DNA from: RYN-230 sp963829725
GTDB lineage: Bacteria; Actinomycetota; Actinomycetes; Streptosporangiales; Streptosporangiaceae
Direction: 5' to 3'
DNA length: 64,000 nucleotides
Assembly (NCBI GenBank): GCA_963829725.1
Contig: CAWHJW010000007.1
Coordinates: 124,001 to 188,000 of the forward strand
Shown here: positions 52,036-60,854 of the stretch, one piece after another
Position numbering within the stretch: the first letter of the stretch is position 1
How the letters are laid out: every line of letters starts with the position of its first letter
The notes under the pieces: generated by a model
What the model was told of the DNA's origin: nothing
The model's database searches: none
The model's input: the letters and a program-made list of their open reading frames with translations, nothing else
Program-made: the position numbers and the translations under genes

Positions 52036-54013
52036 GGTAGGCCTCCACCACCTCGCTGCGGCCGCGCAGTTGCTCCATGGTTCCCTCCGCCAGCACCCTG
52101 CCCTCGGCCATCACCACCACCGGGTCGCAGAATTCGTCCATGATCGCCAGTTCATGCTCCACCATCAGGATCGTCATGCCCTCGGCGCACAGCGCGACGA
52201 GTTCGGCCCCGATTCTGCGAGCCAAGTTCGGGTGCACGCCGGCCATCGGCTCGTCGAGCAGCAGCACGGCCGGGTCGGTCATCAGCGCGCGCATGATCTC
52301 CACCAGGCGGCGCTGCCCCCCGCTGAGATCCCCGGCGTAGTTGTTGGCGAACCGCTCCAGGCCGAACCGTTCCAGCAGTGCCTCGGCGCGCGCGATGGCG
52401 GCGGACTCGTCGGCCCGCCAGTAGCGCTTGCCCGCCAGCGCGCCGCGGAAGGTGTCCCCGCGGTTCGCAGGGACCGCCGAGAGCAGGTTCTCCATCACGG
52501 TCAGCCGCTTGAACTCGCTGGCCAGCTGGAAGGTACGGACCAGGCCGAGCCGGGCCCGCCGGTAGGCCGGGACCCCGGTGACGTCCCGGCCCTGGTAGCG
52601 GATCGTCCCGGACGTCACGGGCAGGGTGCCCGCCAGCATCGCCAGCAGCGTCGACTTCCCGGCGCCGTTCGGCCCGATGAGCCCGGTCAGCGTCCCCTGC
52701 CTGACCCCGAACGACGCCCCGTTCACCGCCTTGACCCCGCCAAACTCCTTGACGACGTCAAGGCACTCCAGCACAACGGGCCGTTCAGCCTCTTCGCCCT
52801 GCCCCTGCCCAGCGTCGTCTTCCCTGCCCGCGAGGGTCACGGGCTGCTGGGGTTCATGTGCGCGAGGCGCGGCCGTGGGGGGCCGCTGTGCGGCGGGCGT
52901 TGCCGGGTGGCCCGAAAAGCGGGCGTAATCGCGGCCGGCCTGCGCCATAGGCGAACCGTCGGAGGCCGGCCCAGCCTCCGCCACCGCATCGCCCTGCCAG
53001 CCCGCGCTCGGGCCACCCGGCAACGCCCCGCCCGCCGTCGCCGACGCCGCCGCCACGCGGATGACGCGCTTGCGCTCGGGCAGGATGCCCTGCGGCCGGG
53101 CCCACAGGAAGACGACGATGAGCAGCCCGATCGCCACCCATTCCAGCGACGGGATCAGGTTGGGCGGCAGGTTGTTGGAGGTGGGGATGAAGCGGGTGAT
53201 CTCCTCGAAGCCGACCGGCACGAGGACCGCGCCCAGCACCGCCCCGATATGGTTGCCGGCTCCGCCGATGATCACCGCGGCGAACAGCACCACGGTCTCC
53301 GCGTAGCCCCAGGCCGCCGGGGACCAGGTTGTCGTGTAGGAGACCAGGATGCCGCCGCTCAGCCCGGCGATGGCACCGCCGACGACGAGCATGGTGGCGC
53401 GCATGGACAGCAGGTTCTTGCCCAGCGAGTCGGCCACCGTGTCGTTGTCCCGCATGGCGCGCAGCGACCGGCCGTACGGCGACTGGGTGATCCGCCAGAC
53501 CAGCCAGAACACCCCGGCCAGCAGGATCACGGAGCCCGCCGCGAACGCCCACTGGTAGCCGGTGGACGTGGTGGAGAACACGTTGGGCGCCGCGCGCAGC
53601 GGCGGCGGGATGAGCGACAGGCCGGCGTCCCCGTTGAGCAGCGGCCGGTAGTTGGTCACCAGCAGGTTCAGCAGCACCGCGGTGACCAGCAGGCCGACGG
53701 CGGCGAAGTCACCGCGCAGCCGCCGGCCGACCAGGAAGGTGAACGGCAGGGCGAGCAGCCCGCCGACCACCGCGGCCCCGATCCAGGGCAGCGGGAAGGG
53801 CAGGTTCTCACCGCCGATGTAGGTCTGGAAGCCGCCGTTCGCCGACTGGCTCGGCAGGGCCAGCACCGCGGCCGCGTAACCGCCCGCGGCCTGGAAGATG
53901 ATGAACCCGAAGTTGGTTACCCCGGCCACGCCGAACTGCTGGCTGAGGCCCAGGCAGGCCATCGCGTCCACCGCCGCGTAGATGACCAGGTTGATGGCGT
54001 AGAACGCGTTCAC
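52025..54013 (-). CDS. Fused Liv permease and ATPase (LivM-LivG)
   Basis: A 662-residue fusion. Residues ~1-325 are a LivM-type permease (FGVAGVTNFGFIIFQAAGGYAAAVLAL, RSLRAMRDNDTVADSLGKNL, AVIIGGAGNHIGAVLGAVLVP). A Pro/Ala-rich linker spans ~330-410. Residues ~415-660 are a LivG ATPase: GLIGPNGAGKSTLLAMLAG (Walker A), LSGGQRRLVEIMRAL, LLLDEPMAGVHPN (Walker B). Fusions of this pair are rare but seen in some actinobacteria. No stop or frameshift divides them. Confidence 0.93.
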   Translation of the reverse strand: MNAFYAINLVIYAAVDAMACLGLSQQFGVAGVTNFGFIIFQAAGGYAAAVLALPSQSANGGFQTYIGGENLPFPLPWIGAAVVGGLLALPFTFLVGRRLRGDFAAVGLLVTAVLLNLLVTNYRPLLNGDAGLSLIPPPLRAAPNVFSTTSTGYQWAFAAGSVILLAGVFWLVWRITQSPYGRSLRAMRDNDTVADSLGKNLLSMRATMLVVGGAIAGLSGGILVSYTTTWSPAAWGYAETVVLFAAVIIGGAGNHIGAVLGAVLVPVGFEEITRFIPTSNNLPPNLIPSLEWVAIGLLIVVFLWARPQGILPERKRVIRVAAASATAGGALPGGPSAGWQGDAVAEAGPASDGSPMAQAGRDYARFSGHPATPAAQRPPTAAPRAHEPQQPVTLAGREDDAGQGQGEEAERPVVLECLDVVKEFGGVKAVNGASFGVRQGTLTGLIGPNGAGKSTLLAMLAGTLPVTSGTIRYQGRDVTGVPAYRRARLGLVRTFQLASEFKRLTVMENLLSAVPANRGDTFRGALAGKRYWRADESAAIARAEALLERFGLERFANNYAGDLSGGQRRLVEIMRALMTDPAVLLLDEPMAGVHPNLARRIGAELVALCAEGMTILMVEHELAIMDEFCDPVVVMAEGRVLAEGTMEQLRGRSEVVEAYLVG

Positions 54014-54041
54014 CGCCGCTCCCCTCCGCTGGCCCCTGCGG

Positions 54042-54908
54042 TCATGCCCGGGCTCCCAGCAATCCGGTGGGACGCAGGCCCAGCACGGCGAGCAGGGCCA
54101 CGAAGGCGACCACGTACTTGTAGTCGGCCGGGATGAACGCGGCGCTCACCTCGGTGGCCAGCCCGATCAGCACCGCGCCGAGCATCGCCCCGTAGGCCTG
54201 CCCCGGGCCGCCCAGGAACACGGCGGCCAGGATGAGCACGAGGAACAGGTCGGTTGCGGTGGCGTCGAAGCTGCCCGAGTCGATGGCGAAGACCACGCCC
54301 GCCAGCCCGCACAGGGCCCCGGTCAGCGCCCAGGTGATGGTGATCACCCGGCTGGTGCGGATCCCGCAGTTGCGGGCCAGTGAGCCGTTGGCGGCGGTGG
54401 CCCGCATGGCCTTGCCCAGCCTGGTGTACCGGAGCAGGCCGTGCACCCCACCCATGACCAGCACCGCCAGCACCATGATGCCGATCTGCACGCCGGTCAG
54501 GTCCAGCCCGCCGGCCCGGAGCGTCGGGCCGTTGCCCATGCTGTAGGAGACCGCGGTCCCGCCCGCCACCGCCTGGACACCGAACTCGATGATGAGGGTC
54601 ATCCCGAGCGACACGATCACCATAGTGATCGGCGCGGTGCCGCGCCGCTGGAAGGGCGTGTACACCCCGGTGTTCAGCAGGACCGAGATCAGCGAGCATG
54701 CGGCGACCGCCACGATCAGGCCGATCCACACCGAGACCCCGGCCGAGTTCACCGCGTAAGCGATGAACGCGCCGAAGATCATGATGGCGCCGTAGGCCAG
54801 GTTGAGCACGTCGGTCACCCCGAACTGCAGGGTGAACCCGACTGACGCGATGGCCAGCACCGACGCGGTCACCAGGCCGAACCCGATGGAGGCGACGAAC
54901 AGGCTCAT
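54042..54908 (-). CDS. livH: Liv-type ABC importer, permease subunit 1
   Basis: A 288-residue permease with eight spans: FTLQFGVTDVLNLAYGAIMIFGAFIAYAV near 25, VSLGMTLIIEFGVQAVAGGTAVSYSMGN, RAMRATAANGSLARNCGIRTSRVITITWALTGALCGLAG. It pairs with the LivM half of the next protein; the gap to that gene is 28 bases. A strong stem-loop precedes it. Confidence 0.93.
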   Translation of the reverse strand: MSLFVASIGFGLVTASVLAIASVGFTLQFGVTDVLNLAYGAIMIFGAFIAYAVNSAGVSVWIGLIVAVAACSLISVLLNTGVYTPFQRRGTAPITMVIVSLGMTLIIEFGVQAVAGGTAVSYSMGNGPTLRAGGLDLTGVQIGIMVLAVLVMGGVHGLLRYTRLGKAMRATAANGSLARNCGIRTSRVITITWALTGALCGLAGVVFAIDSGSFDATATDLFLVLILAAVFLGGPGQAYGAMLGAVLIGLATEVSAAFIPADYKYVVAFVALLAVLGLRPTGLLGARA

Positions 54909-54967
54909 CCCGGTGTCACCTCGGTCCGCGCGGCGGGACGGGACGGTGCGGTGCGGCCGCCCCGCCC

Positions 54968-55007
54968 GGCCGTGGCCTCCCCCGGAGGGGTCAGGGAGGC
55001 CACGGCC
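54968..55007 (-). other. Stem-loop between livK and livH
   Basis: Perfect 14-base arms (GGCCGTGGCCTCCC and complement) with a 12-base loop in the 118-base gap. Such a structure commonly slows transcription or protects upstream RNA, giving more binding protein than permease. Confidence 0.7.
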
Positions 55008-55026
55008 CGTGCGCCGGGGGCTGCCG

Positions 55027-56466
55027 TCAAGACAGCGCCCGCAGTTGCGCGGCGGTCAGGTTGCCGGTCACGTTCACCTGGCCCGACGGGCTGTAGGTGT
55101 CCACCTGGAAGATGCCGGTGGAGTCGTGGTAACTGTCGAAATTGGTCGGCCCGCCGGGTCCTTCGTACCGGATGGACTTGCCCGCCTTGAGCGCGCTAGC
55201 GCAGGCGGCGAACGAGTAGCAGACCGTGGCCCCGGGCACGCCATTGCCGATCTTGACGATGTCCGGCCGGTACACGCTGGGGCTGGTGCTCTTGGACATG
55301 ATCATCGCGAGGGCAGCCAGGTTGACCCCGTCATACAGGTGCACGCCGCCCGGCGCGCTCAGGTAGGTGGTGAAGTCACCGGTCGCCCCCGGGACCTTGC
55401 CCTGCTGAGACAGGAGCGCGGTCTTGAAGGCGCTGAAGGCGGGCCCGGTCGTCTCCACGACCAGGTTGTCCGCGTGGAAGTTGCTGGCGAACGCGCTCGC
55501 CCCCTCGGCCGCCGCGGCCGACTTGAAGAAGGCGGGCGAGATCGCCGCCGAGGTGCCGATGATCGGGATGACCTTGCCGCCGTTGAGCTGCTTGATCTCG
55601 GAGAACAAGGTCGGATCGGCGGCGCCGAGCGCCTCGGTCATGATGGCGTCCGGGTGGGACTGGACGATCGCCTCGGCCTCGGTACGGAACGTGGTGGCCT
55701 TGAGGTCCAGCGACTGGTTGGTGGTCAGCGTGATGCCGGCCTTCTTGAGCGCGCTGATGGCCGGCTGGATGAACGTCTGCGACCCGATGTCGTTACCGAA
55801 GGCCAGCGCGATCCGCTTGTAGTGCAGTTGCTGCGCGATCGCCACCATGGCATACGACTCCTCCAGGTCCGGGGGGACCAGGCGGTAGAAGTACGGGTAC
55901 TGGACGTGGTCGAACTCGGACTGGCCGGTCATGCAGAACATGGCCATCTTGTGCGCGTTGATGACCGGGGCCACCGCGGCCGCCTCGTCGGACGTGCAGC
56001 CGATCACCAGGGCCAGGTTGGACGTGGACGCGAACATCTGGTTGACCGCCGGGATGGCGTCGGCGGGATCGCCGCGGGTGTCCACGCTCTTGCAGGTCAG
56101 CGTGTGGCCGAGGACCCCGCCCGCCTGGTTGATGGCGGCCGTGGCACCGTAGCAGGACGCCAGGTACGTGGGACCGAGGGCGGCGTCCGCCCCGCTGAAC
56201 GGGGCCACGTCGGCGACGGTGAGCGACTTGCCGGAACTGCTCGCGGAACTGCTGCCGCCCGAGGGGCTGCCTGAGGAACTGCTGCCACAGGCGGCCAGCC
56301 CGGCCGCCAGGACGCCGGCGGCCAGTACCGCGCCAGCCCGCGCCGCCCGCCCAGGCCTGGCGGGCAGGCCTGGCCCGGACGCCCGCCCGGGCCTGGCGGC
56401 TGAGCAGGCGGCCTGGCGCAGCCGGTCAGCGGCCCGCGCCACGCGCCTGAGAGTGGTGAACTTCAT
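55027..56466 (-). CDS. livK: Substrate-binding lipoprotein of Liv-type importer
   Basis: A 479-residue periplasmic-type binding protein. A long basic N-region leads to a lipobox LAAC with Cys60, then a Ser/Gly linker and the Peripla_BP_6 domain (LTVADVAPFSGADAALGPTYLASCYGATAAINQAGGVLGHTL; ALVIGCTSDEAAAVAPVINAHKMAMF; IALAFGNDIGSQTFIQPAISALKKAGITLT). ATG 56466 is the only start that keeps the signal peptide. The ligand is not known; the linked FAH gene suggests a small carboxylate. Confidence 0.9.
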   Translation of the reverse strand: MKFTTLRRVARAADRLRQAACSAARPGRASGPGLPARPGRAARAGAVLAAGVLAAGLAACGSSSSGSPSGGSSSASSSGKSLTVADVAPFSGADAALGPTYLASCYGATAAINQAGGVLGHTLTCKSVDTRGDPADAIPAVNQMFASTSNLALVIGCTSDEAAAVAPVINAHKMAMFCMTGQSEFDHVQYPYFYRLVPPDLEESYAMVAIAQQLHYKRIALAFGNDIGSQTFIQPAISALKKAGITLTTNQSLDLKATTFRTEAEAIVQSHPDAIMTEALGAADPTLFSEIKQLNGGKVIPIIGTSAAISPAFFKSAAAAEGASAFASNFHADNLVVETTGPAFSAFKTALLSQQGKVPGATGDFTTYLSAPGGVHLYDGVNLAALAMIMSKSTSPSVYRPDIVKIGNGVPGATVCYSFAACASALKAGKSIRYEGPGGPTNFDSYHDSTGIFQVDTYSPSGQVNVTGNLTAAQLRALS

Positions 56467-56554
56467 TGTCCCCCTCCGTACCTTTGGTGGAGTGACGTGA
56501 TGTGCTGTTCAGTGCTGTTTATTCAGGTGCTGGCGGGCCATGCCGGAAGCGGGT

Positions 56555-57460
56555 TCAGAATCCGCTGGGCAGCGGGCCGCCCGGGCGCCAGCGCCAGTCG
56601 GCGGGGGCACCCTGCTCGGCGACCACCCGGTTGCGGATGGAGCCGATGCCTTCGACGGTGATCTCAATGACATCGCCCGGCTGCATCCAGACGGGCGGGG
56701 TACGGGCGAAACCGACGCCACCGGGGGTGCCGGTCGCGATCACGTCCCCAGGGACGAGGCGGGTGAAGGAGGAGAAGAACTCCACCGCGCTCGGCACGTC
56801 CACGAGCATGAGCGAGGTCCGCGCGGACTGCATGACCTGGCCGTTGAGCCGGGAGCTGATGGCCAGGTCGCTGACGTCGAGCTCGTCCGTGGTGACCACC
56901 TCGGGCCCGAGAGGCATGCTGCCCTCGAAGTTCTTGCCCGCGGTCCACTGGCTGGCCGCCCGCTGCCAGTCACGGGCCGAGGCGTCGTTGAGCGCCACGA
57001 AGCCCGCGATGGCGTCCAGCGCCTTGTCCGCGCTGATGTACCGGCCCCCGCTGCCGATGACGATGCCGAGCTCCGCCTCGTAGTCGAAGCGCTCGGTCAG
57101 CGCCGGCCGGACCAGGTCGGCGTACGGGCCGAGCACGCTGTCCGCCCCGCGCACGAAGGCGTCCGGCCAGGTGGGAACCTCACGGCCGCCTTCCAGGGCG
57201 TGCTCGCTGTAGTTCAGGCCCAGGCAGAGGATCCGCGGCGGCCGCGGCACCGCGGGCCCGAAGTCAGCCTCGGCCACCTCGCGCCCCTCAGCGCCGGTGA
57301 GAGCCCGCACCGCATCCATGGCGGGAAGGCCGGCTTCCAGGACATAGTGCAGCGAGGCAAACCGGGGATCACCCATCGCCTCGGCGACATCGACGTAACC
57401 GGAGCGCGCCCGGACGTGCAGCCGCAGTCCGTCGGGGGTGGCGATGGTGGCGAGCCTCAC
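56555..57460 (-). CDS. FAH-family hydrolase / decarboxylase
   Basis: A 301-residue fumarylacetoacetate-hydrolase-fold protein: CLGLNYSEHALEGGREVP (81-95), RFDYEAELGIVIG with metal-binding E128/E130, DASARDWQRAASQWTAGKNFEGSMPLGP with D159 and K176, GDVIATGTPGGVGFARTPPVWMQPGDVIEITVEGIGSI. Members hydrolyse or decarboxylate 2,4-diketoacids and ring-cleavage products. It is divergent from the GntR gene and 88 bases before livK, so hydrolase and importer look like one regulated unit. Confidence 0.9.
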   Translation of the reverse strand: MRLATIATPDGLRLHVRARSGYVDVAEAMGDPRFASLHYVLEAGLPAMDAVRALTGAEGREVAEADFGPAVPRPPRILCLGLNYSEHALEGGREVPTWPDAFVRGADSVLGPYADLVRPALTERFDYEAELGIVIGSGGRYISADKALDAIAGFVALNDASARDWQRAASQWTAGKNFEGSMPLGPEVVTTDELDVSDLAISSRLNGQVMQSARTSLMLVDVPSAVEFFSSFTRLVPGDVIATGTPGGVGFARTPPVWMQPGDVIEITVEGIGSIRNRVVAEQGAPADWRWRPGGPLPSGF

Positions 57461-57603
57461 GTGCCCGATCTCCTTCGTTCGTGGTGATGATGGCCGGCGG
57501 ATGATGGCCGGCGTTCGTCGTTGGGATGGCCGGTTAGCGGCTTAGCGGCTTAGGCGGCGGATGGCCGGGCGCCTGTCGGATGGGGCTCCCCAGCCAGTCA
57601 GCC

Positions 57604-57745
57604 GATTGGTTGAGCTGAACCAGATTGGTTGTATACAGTGCGATTGGTTGAGAATAGGTCGGACTGGTTCAAGGGGTCAATAGGGTGAAGGGGACTTTCT
57701 GCCGCAACCGTAGTCACAGTCTTGTCTCGATTGGTACGATTGGTT
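57604..57745. promoter_or_regulatory. GATTGGTT iterons between FAH and GntR genes
   Basis: GATTGGTT at 57604, 57623 and 57642 (exact 19-base period); GACTGGTT at 57662; GATTGGTA at 57729 and GATTGGTT at 57738. The palindrome TGTATACA lies at 57630-57637 between copies 2 and 3. This looks like a cooperative operator array for the adjacent GntR regulator (inference). Confidence 0.75.
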
Positions 57746-57790
57746 GAGTGCCTTGGGAGGGCACCGCAGAAGGCAAGGTGAAGAACCCGG

Positions 57791-58651
57791 ATGGGGTATC
57801 CAGCAAGGCCGTCCGCCCCGGTGCCTGCCCCGCTCACGCACCAGCTGGCCGAGCTGATCCTGGCCGAGTCGGCGCGGGCCGGGCTCGGGCCGGGGTCACG
57901 GCTGCCCACCGAACGCCAGCTCGCGGCCGACCTGGGCGCGACGCGGACGTCGGTCCGGCACGCGCTGGCGATACTGGAAGCCGAGGGGCACATCTCCCGG
58001 GAGGTCGGCCGCGGGACCTTCCTGCGCCAGTCCCCGGCCCAGCAGCCCCCGGGAGCGGGAGGCGCGCTCCTCGCCCCGCTCCGGCCGGGAGGCGGGCCGG
58101 CCGGGCCGGATGACGGGGCGGCCGGGCAGCGCCACGCGGACCAGGCCGGCGCGCTGCGCCTGGCCGGGGACGCCGGCGGCGTGGCCAGGCCGGCTGGCGC
58201 CGGGGCGCCGGCCGAAGGCAGCGCCGGGTTCGCGCCCGCCGACGTGATGACGATCCGGCGGCTGCTGGAGCCGCTGGCCATGCCGCTCGTGGTGGCCTGG
58301 GCGACGGCCGGCGACTTCCGCGAGATGGACCGCTGCCTGGCCGGGGGCGGCCGGGCGGGCAGCTATGACGAATTCGAGACCTGGGACCTCGCACTGCACC
58401 GGAGCATCATGGCGGCGAGCCACAGCCCGCTGCTCGCCGAGCTTTACGCCGTCATCGAGCTTGCCCGGCACGGCCAGTCGTGGGGGGACATGAAGCGGCG
58501 CAGCGCGTCGCGGGAGCGCCGCGAGAAGTACCAGGCCGACCACACGGCGCTGGTCGCCGCGCTGCGCGCCCGGGACAGCGACCGGGCCACCGAGGCCATG
58601 CGGGCGCACCTGGCCCGGGTGCACAATGACCTGTTCGGCGAGACCGCCTGA
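57791..58651 (+). CDS. GntR/FadR-type regulator with FCD domain
   Basis: A 286-residue regulator. N-terminal winged helix: PLTHQLAELILAESARAGLGPGSRLPTERQLAADLGATRTSVRHALAILEAEGHISREVGRGTFL. A long low-complexity Gly/Pro/Ala insert (about residues 85-150) links to an FCD domain: MTIRRLLEPLAMPLVVAWA, WDLALHRSIMAASHSPLLAELYAVIE, DHTALVAALRARDSDRATEAMRAHLARVHNDL. Metal-binding Asp/His positions are in the FCD helices. Divergent from the FAH gene with an iteron array between. Confidence 0.9.
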   Translation: MGYPARPSAPVPAPLTHQLAELILAESARAGLGPGSRLPTERQLAADLGATRTSVRHALAILEAEGHISREVGRGTFLRQSPAQQPPGAGGALLAPLRPGGGPAGPDDGAAGQRHADQAGALRLAGDAGGVARPAGAGAPAEGSAGFAPADVMTIRRLLEPLAMPLVVAWATAGDFREMDRCLAGGGRAGSYDEFETWDLALHRSIMAASHSPLLAELYAVIELARHGQSWGDMKRRSASRERREKYQADHTALVAALRARDSDRATEAMRAHLARVHNDLFGETA

Positions 58652-58664
58652 GCCTCTCCGGCCC

Positions 58665-58728
58665 GGACTGCTGGCTGCCCGGACTGCTGGCTGGCCGGAC
58701 TGCTGGCTGGCCGGACTGCTGGCTGGCC
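58665..58728. repeat. 16-bp tandem repeat after GntR gene
   Basis: Four head-to-tail copies of GGACTGCTGGCTGGCC (the first has CC at 58678-58679 instead of GG) immediately after the gntR stop. Confidence 0.95.
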
Positions 58729-58970
58729 AGCCGCGGCTGCTCAGCCGTGGGGCCCGACCGCCCCTCCTCCGCCAGGCCCCACGGTCTGTGCGGCCACCTG
58801 GCACCAGGCAGGGACGGCGGCACCAGCCCCCCTGAGTGACGCTCGTCAGGTTACTCCGCCCGTACCCCGGTCACCGGGGAAAATCGCCGGCCAAGGCCCG
58901 GGGGCGGCAGCGGGGGGCGGCAGCGGCCCGGGCCGGGACCAGCCCGGCCGGGCCGCCGGACAGCCGGCGG

Positions 58971-59603
58971 CTAGTAGCCGCCACCGCCATAACCACCACC
59001 GCCGGAACTCCCGCTGCCGCCTGACTTGCTGGCCGCCGGGCTCGGCGAACTGGACATCATGATCGATCCGGGCAGCACCGCGGTGATGCCGTTCACCCGC
59101 AGCACGTGCCACACCCCGCCGATCCCGTTGCCCTTGGTCTGGCCGGGGGTCATGTCCCCCGCGTAGGTGTACAGCGGGTGACCCTTGTAGGTGGCCTGCA
59201 GGACGCCCCCGGCCCGGGTGGCGGTGCCGAGCTTGCCGGTCAGGTTCACCCCCATCGCCGCCATCGGCTTCCCGGTGAGCGGCGGCCAGGCCGTCGCGCA
59301 CCCGCCGGTACAGGCGGAGGTCATCCGGGTGTCCTTCGAGAACCAGTAGAGGGTGAGGCCCTTGGAGTCGGCCAGCACGGGGCCGATCGACGTCTTCACC
59401 TTCATCAAGGTGGCGCCGCCCGTCGACATCATCCCCGGGCTCTGGCTGGAGGCGGGCTTAGCGGACATCGGGGACTGGCTGGAGGCGGCCGGCGCGGAAC
59501 CGCCGCTGCCGCTCGCGGTACCAGGGGTGGTGCCGCTGGCGCAGGCGGCGAGCAACAGGGCCGGGAAAGCGAGCAAGGCGGGTGCCCAACTGCGGTATCG
59601 CAT
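58971..59603 (-). CDS. Secreted-repeat lipoprotein (COG4315 type)
   Basis: A 210-residue lipoprotein. Signal peptide with lipobox LLAAC (Cys21), Ser/Ala/Pro-rich linker, then two Lipoprotein_15 repeats: GPVLADSKGLTLYWFSKDT...CTGGCATAWPPL and GVLQATYKGHPLYTYAGDMTPGQTKGNGIGGVWHVL. Ends in a Ser/Gly-rich tail. Family found in membrane redox contexts, but the role is unknown. No neighbour suggests a partner. Confidence 0.88.
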   Translation of the reverse strand: MRYRSWAPALLAFPALLLAACASGTTPGTASGSGGSAPAASSQSPMSAKPASSQSPGMMSTGGATLMKVKTSIGPVLADSKGLTLYWFSKDTRMTSACTGGCATAWPPLTGKPMAAMGVNLTGKLGTATRAGGVLQATYKGHPLYTYAGDMTPGQTKGNGIGGVWHVLRVNGITAVLPGSIMMSSSPSPAASKSGGSGSSGGGGYGGGGY

Positions 59604-59776
59604 CGAGTTCTCCGCTCACGGGAAGGGTGCGGTCAATAACCCGGAGCACGTACCGCCCGGCACCCGCGTTCACCGCGGGGCGGCCTTTCCGCCTTACGGA
59701 TTTCTTACCTGGACGCCCGGCGCCCGCTCACCGGATCAGCCGCCAGCCGGATCAGCCAGGATGCCCGCTGCCCTGC

Positions 59777-60805
59777 TCACTCCGCGATGCGCTCGGCCAG
59801 CCAGGCCAGCGAGAGTGGGTAGCGGTAGTCGATGCCCATGTGCGTGGCGTCGAACAGCTCGAACCGGATCACCTCATCAGGCACCCCGGCCTCGCCCAGC
59901 TGCGCACGGAAGGCCGTAGCACCCAGGTCCAGGAACCACTCGTCCCGCTTGCCGGCGTCCAGCCAGATGCCGCGCAGGCCGCGCAGCGCGTCCGCGTGGC
60001 GGGGCACCATGCGCACCGGGTCCCAGTCCAGCCAGCGCTGCCAGACCTCCGGTCGGAGCATCGCGGTCTGCGGGTCGAACGGCAGGTCCACGCCGCCGTC
60101 CTCGCGGGCGGAGAAGCAGGCGGACACCCCCAGCATCATCAGCAGCTCGTGGTCGGCTTCCTTGGTGAAGGACGGCCGGGACCGGAAGTCGTCCCACCAC
60201 CGCCAGATGTCCCCGTCGTAGTCGCGCAGGTGGCGCGCGGACTTGCCGAACTCGGGGATGTAGCACAGCTCGTACAGCGAGTCCCCGGCATGACTGGCCA
60301 GGGCGCCGAACAGGTCGGGGCGGAGCATGGGGGTGATCATCGCGCCGAACCCGCCGCTGGACTTCCCGGTGATGGCCCGGTGCGCTGCCGCGGGCAGCGT
60401 CCGGTAGTGCGCGTTGACCCAGGGCACCACCTCCTCACACAGGTAGGAGTGGTACCGCCCAGTGCCCGGCGAGTCCACGAACTGGCTGCCGCCGTACGCG
60501 GTCCACGCGTCTACGAAGACGACGATCACCGGCGGGGCCTGCCCGGACGCGAACACCGCATCGGCCGTCTCCGGGAACGGCTGCCGGTAGGGCGACCGGT
60601 TCCGCCACATGGCCAGGTGGCCCGTGTACCCCTGGATCACGTAGACCGACGGGTACCGCCACGCCTCCTCCTCGTCGTAGCCAGGCGGCACGTAGACCCA
60701 TAGCGGCCGCTCATACGGGTCACCCAGCGGGTTGCCGCGGAGCAGCTCGCTGGTGATCACGTGCTCGTCGATACGGCCAGCCAGCTGGGCGGACCAGGGC
60801 AGCAT
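59777..60805 (-). CDS. Putative esterase (esterase-D fold)
   Basis: A 342-residue alpha/beta hydrolase of the PF00756 type: RPLWVYVPPGYDEEEAWRYPSVYVIQGYTGHLAMW near 33-67; nucleophile S149 in TGKSSGGFGAM; acid in WLDAGKRDEWFLDLG; His in ELFDATHMGIDYRYP. It may act on esters of mycolate, enterobactin-type or formylglutathione-like substrates; none is indicated by context. It lies divergent from the E1 gene with a 49-base gap. Confidence 0.9.
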   Translation of the reverse strand: MLPWSAQLAGRIDEHVITSELLRGNPLGDPYERPLWVYVPPGYDEEEAWRYPSVYVIQGYTGHLAMWRNRSPYRQPFPETADAVFASGQAPPVIVVFVDAWTAYGGSQFVDSPGTGRYHSYLCEEVVPWVNAHYRTLPAAAHRAITGKSSGGFGAMITPMLRPDLFGALASHAGDSLYELCYIPEFGKSARHLRDYDGDIWRWWDDFRSRPSFTKEADHELLMMLGVSACFSAREDGGVDLPFDPQTAMLRPEVWQRWLDWDPVRMVPRHADALRGLRGIWLDAGKRDEWFLDLGATAFRAQLGEAGVPDEVIRFELFDATHMGIDYRYPLSLAWLAERIAE

Positions 60806-60854
60806 CAGGGCCTCCTGCAGTAGCGGCGGGACCGGCTGGACCTACCGTAGAGGA

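Noticed and set aside
51983..54136. A 717-codon frame antisense to livMG
   Set aside because: Shadow of the strongly coding minus strand; His/Gly/Arg-rich and without domains.
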